Assembly: GCA_905221605.1 (NCBI GenBank)
Contig: CAJNDS010000143.1
Coordinates: 172,501 to 215,899, forward strand
Direction: 5' to 3'
Source: Symbiodinium natans
Lineage: Eukaryota; Sar; Dinophyceae; Suessiales; Symbiodiniaceae
DNA: 43,399 nucleotides
The position numbers were made by a program, and so were the translations under genes. Each line of letters begins with the position of its first letter. Within the stretch, counting starts at the first letter, position 1. A model generated the notes under the pieces. It searched no databases, was not told the origin of the DNA, and saw only the letters and a program-made list of their open reading frames with translations. Shown in pieces: positions 42,027-43,399 of this stretch.

Positions 42027-42058
<32 letters not shown>

Positions 42059-42508
42059 GGGGTGTCGGCCGGGGGATCAGCTTCGGTAGGGGCAGAGTAT
42101 TCGAAGGAGTTTTGCCTTGAATCTGCTAGGGCAGCAGAAACGAGCAAGGAAGTGACAGTGAGCATTCCGGCCCGCGCCGGCAAGTCCGTGCAGGGCTGCG
42201 TCGTAGGGAAGCAGATCTACGCAACCTGGAGACCCTCCGGAGAGAGCATGACACTCGTTTCTTACAAAGAAAGCAGCTTCATGATCTACGAAGGAGCTGC
42301 GGAGTGTCCTCAGCCAAGCTGCAAATATTCACCCGCGCAAGCGGCGACTGCCTGGTTTCAATCAGTCAACGATTGTGGCTTTCGGGGGAATTGCCCTGGG
42401 GAAGGAGTGAGCCCGGGGAATTCGGACTTCGAGCCAGATTCTTCTGTGTCCATTTCACCAACTTGTTGGATGGGACCTCAGCTTGCACTGATGCTATTTT
42501 GGATTTAA
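41750..42508 (+). CDS. Downstream Cys-rich and beta-rich segment of the lectin gene, frames shifting
   Basis: Three + strand frames carry protein-like sequence in turn. About 41752-41850: SSPALCCDEISWKDRC. About 41866-41990: FEGTLTKQESGYQGSC, then TCCHNVGSC. 42008-42508: a frame through the poly-G run, then SAGGSASVGAEYSKEF, TSKEVTVSIPARAGKSVQGC and KQIYATWRPSGE. The last part has alternating polar/hydrophobic strands. It faintly resembles the strand-rich region of aerolysin/ETX-MTX2-like proteins, but I see no diagnostic motif, so this is only a guess. Frame changes may be introns, assembly indels in homopolymers, or decay. Confidence 0.4.
42027..42057. repeat. Poly-G run of 31
   Basis: An uninterrupted run inside the protein-like region of the lectin gene; it would encode about ten Gly residues if read. 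Length in the assembly is uncertain, so the frame across it is also uncertain. Confidence 0.95.
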
Positions 42509-42885
42509 AAAACGGGGGAAAATGCTCATTTGCCGCTCAATCTGTGTGGTGTCGTGTTGGAATTTTTAAAGTGACAGTGGATGCAGCTTTCGGCGGCGCG
42601 AGTGGCAGTGGGCAAGTGACCGACACCATGTATTGCAAAGCAGCTAAATGCTTCGCAGAAGCGCAAGCGACCGACAACATGTGGCACTTCATTGCAGCTA
42701 AATGCTTCGAAGAAACACAGGTGACCGACATCATGTGGCACTTCAACGCAGCTAAATGCTTCGAAGAAGCACAAGTGACCGACATCACGTGGCCCTGCAA
42801 AAAGAAGCGTGGCCGACTGAAAACATGTGGCATTGTGGAAAGACGAACCGCGACTGAACGTTTGGCCGCCAGAAAAGACCTTTAA
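42490..42885 (+). CDS. C-terminal segment with 18-residue repeats
   Basis: An open frame (from at least 42490 to TAA at 42883-42885) reads LKNGGKCSFAAQSVWCRVG, then a Gly/Ser linker, then three 18-residue repeats with the pattern AAKCFEEAQVTDIMWHF, then a basic tail (KKKRGRLKTCGIVERR). Repeat changes are mostly synonymous or conservative and the 54-bp length preserves frame, both of which favour coding. No family recognised. It follows the lectin segment on the same strand and may be its 3' end. Confidence 0.4.
   Translation, partial: DAILDLKNGGKCSFAAQSVWCRVGIFKVTVDAAFGGASGSGQVTDTMYCKAAKCFAEAQATDNMWHFIAAKCFEETQVTDIMWHFNAAKCFEEAQVTDITWPCKKKRGRLKTCGIVERRTATERLAARKDL
42640..42801. repeat. 54-bp tandem repeat, three units
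   Basis: GCAGCTAAATGCTTCG starts at 42640, 42694 and 42748. A partial unit (CAAGTGACCGACACCATG) precedes the first. The period is 18 codons. Confidence 0.95.
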
Positions 42886-43399
42886 ACCAGGCCAGCTACA
42901 AAAGCGGTGCATGGTGGTCATGGAAGGGGTCAACATTTCAAGAAAGGCCGCGGCCAGTTGCCAGGCCCAAAGCGAAAATCTCTTGCCATGAAAGGCTTGC
43001 TAAGGCTACCTTAAGCTGTTGTCTCGCTTGGTTTGAGGAGTGCTGCACGGGAATGTCCTGATCTTCGAGAAGTGTGAGTTCAAGTACTGCGGGCTGCAGC
43101 GGCATGTCTTGTGGGCAATCGGGTGTGCAGCACTTTGAGAGGACAGCACAGTCAAGCTCATGGACTGCGGAATGGCCAAGTGTTTCGACATGCACCCACG
43201 CACTGCCTTTGCTGAATCTTAGAAGTGTGTGCGGTGCACTATGTTGCACGAGGGTTGGAATGATATGACGGGCTTGATTTTTTAAATTCTTAGTTGATGA
43301 GTTCTCTTCTCACGAAATGGTCTTCCAGATGATCACTCGTAGATTTTCTCGTCTTTTGATCTACGAATTTTGGATGGGTCCTTGGAATATTTGCCAGGA
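42886..43399. other. Terminal stretch without a recognised gene
   Basis: Nothing recognisable on either strand. Short open frames only. Confidence 0.45.

Overview
This window reads as nuclear DNA of a dinoflagellate, most likely Symbiodiniaceae or a close relative. No operons, ribosome binding sites or bacterial gene spacing are seen. The one large gene I could reconstruct is cut into many short exons. Its introns mostly begin with GC, sometimes GT or GA, and every intron ends in AG followed by an exonic G. TTTAGGG-like telomeric words are scattered through the window, long G/C homopolymers and satellites fill much of it, and a decayed tyrosine-recombinase gene of a kind common in dinoflagellates is present. 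The species is inference; the splice pattern is read directly.

Layout: 1-2.7 kb has no gene I recognise. 2.76-5.06 kb is a block of adjoining satellites: CCATCAC-type, 73 bp, CTCTTCC, 62 bp and 42 bp units, the last with a 378-bp higher-order repeat. 5-7.4 kb is low-complexity spacer. 7.4-9.14 kb holds the broken tyrosine recombinase. 9.9-10.3 kb is telomere-like and G-rich. 10.3-14.7 kb has no recognisable gene.

14.7-27.3 kb holds the main gene: a ClpC-type (Hsp100) AAA+ unfoldase on the + strand. I followed it through 27 exons (about 1.84 kb coding, about 613 residues), from the Walker A of AAA domain 1 to just after sensor 2 of AAA domain 2. Reading frame is kept across all modelled junctions. 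The N-terminal domain and the start of D1 were not found. A 263-bp MITE-like insertion with a 6-bp target duplication sits in one intron. Peridinin plastid minicircles carry no clpC, so a nuclear copy serving the plastid is a reasonable expectation, but the targeting peptide is not visible.

27.3-32.2 kb has only weak exon candidates. 32,218-33,111 is an intact single-exon alpha/beta hydrolase of 297 residues with a full Ser-Asp-His triad. 33.1-41.1 kb is spacer with microsatellites, poly-G/C tracts and weak exon candidates. 41.17-42.9 kb carries a ricin-B-type (beta-trefoil) lectin segment, Cys-rich modules, a beta-rich segment and an in-frame 54-bp repeat, spread over several frames and interrupted by a 31-base poly-G run; it is either heavily spliced, broken or mis-assembled. 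The genes do not form a pathway; neighbours look independent.
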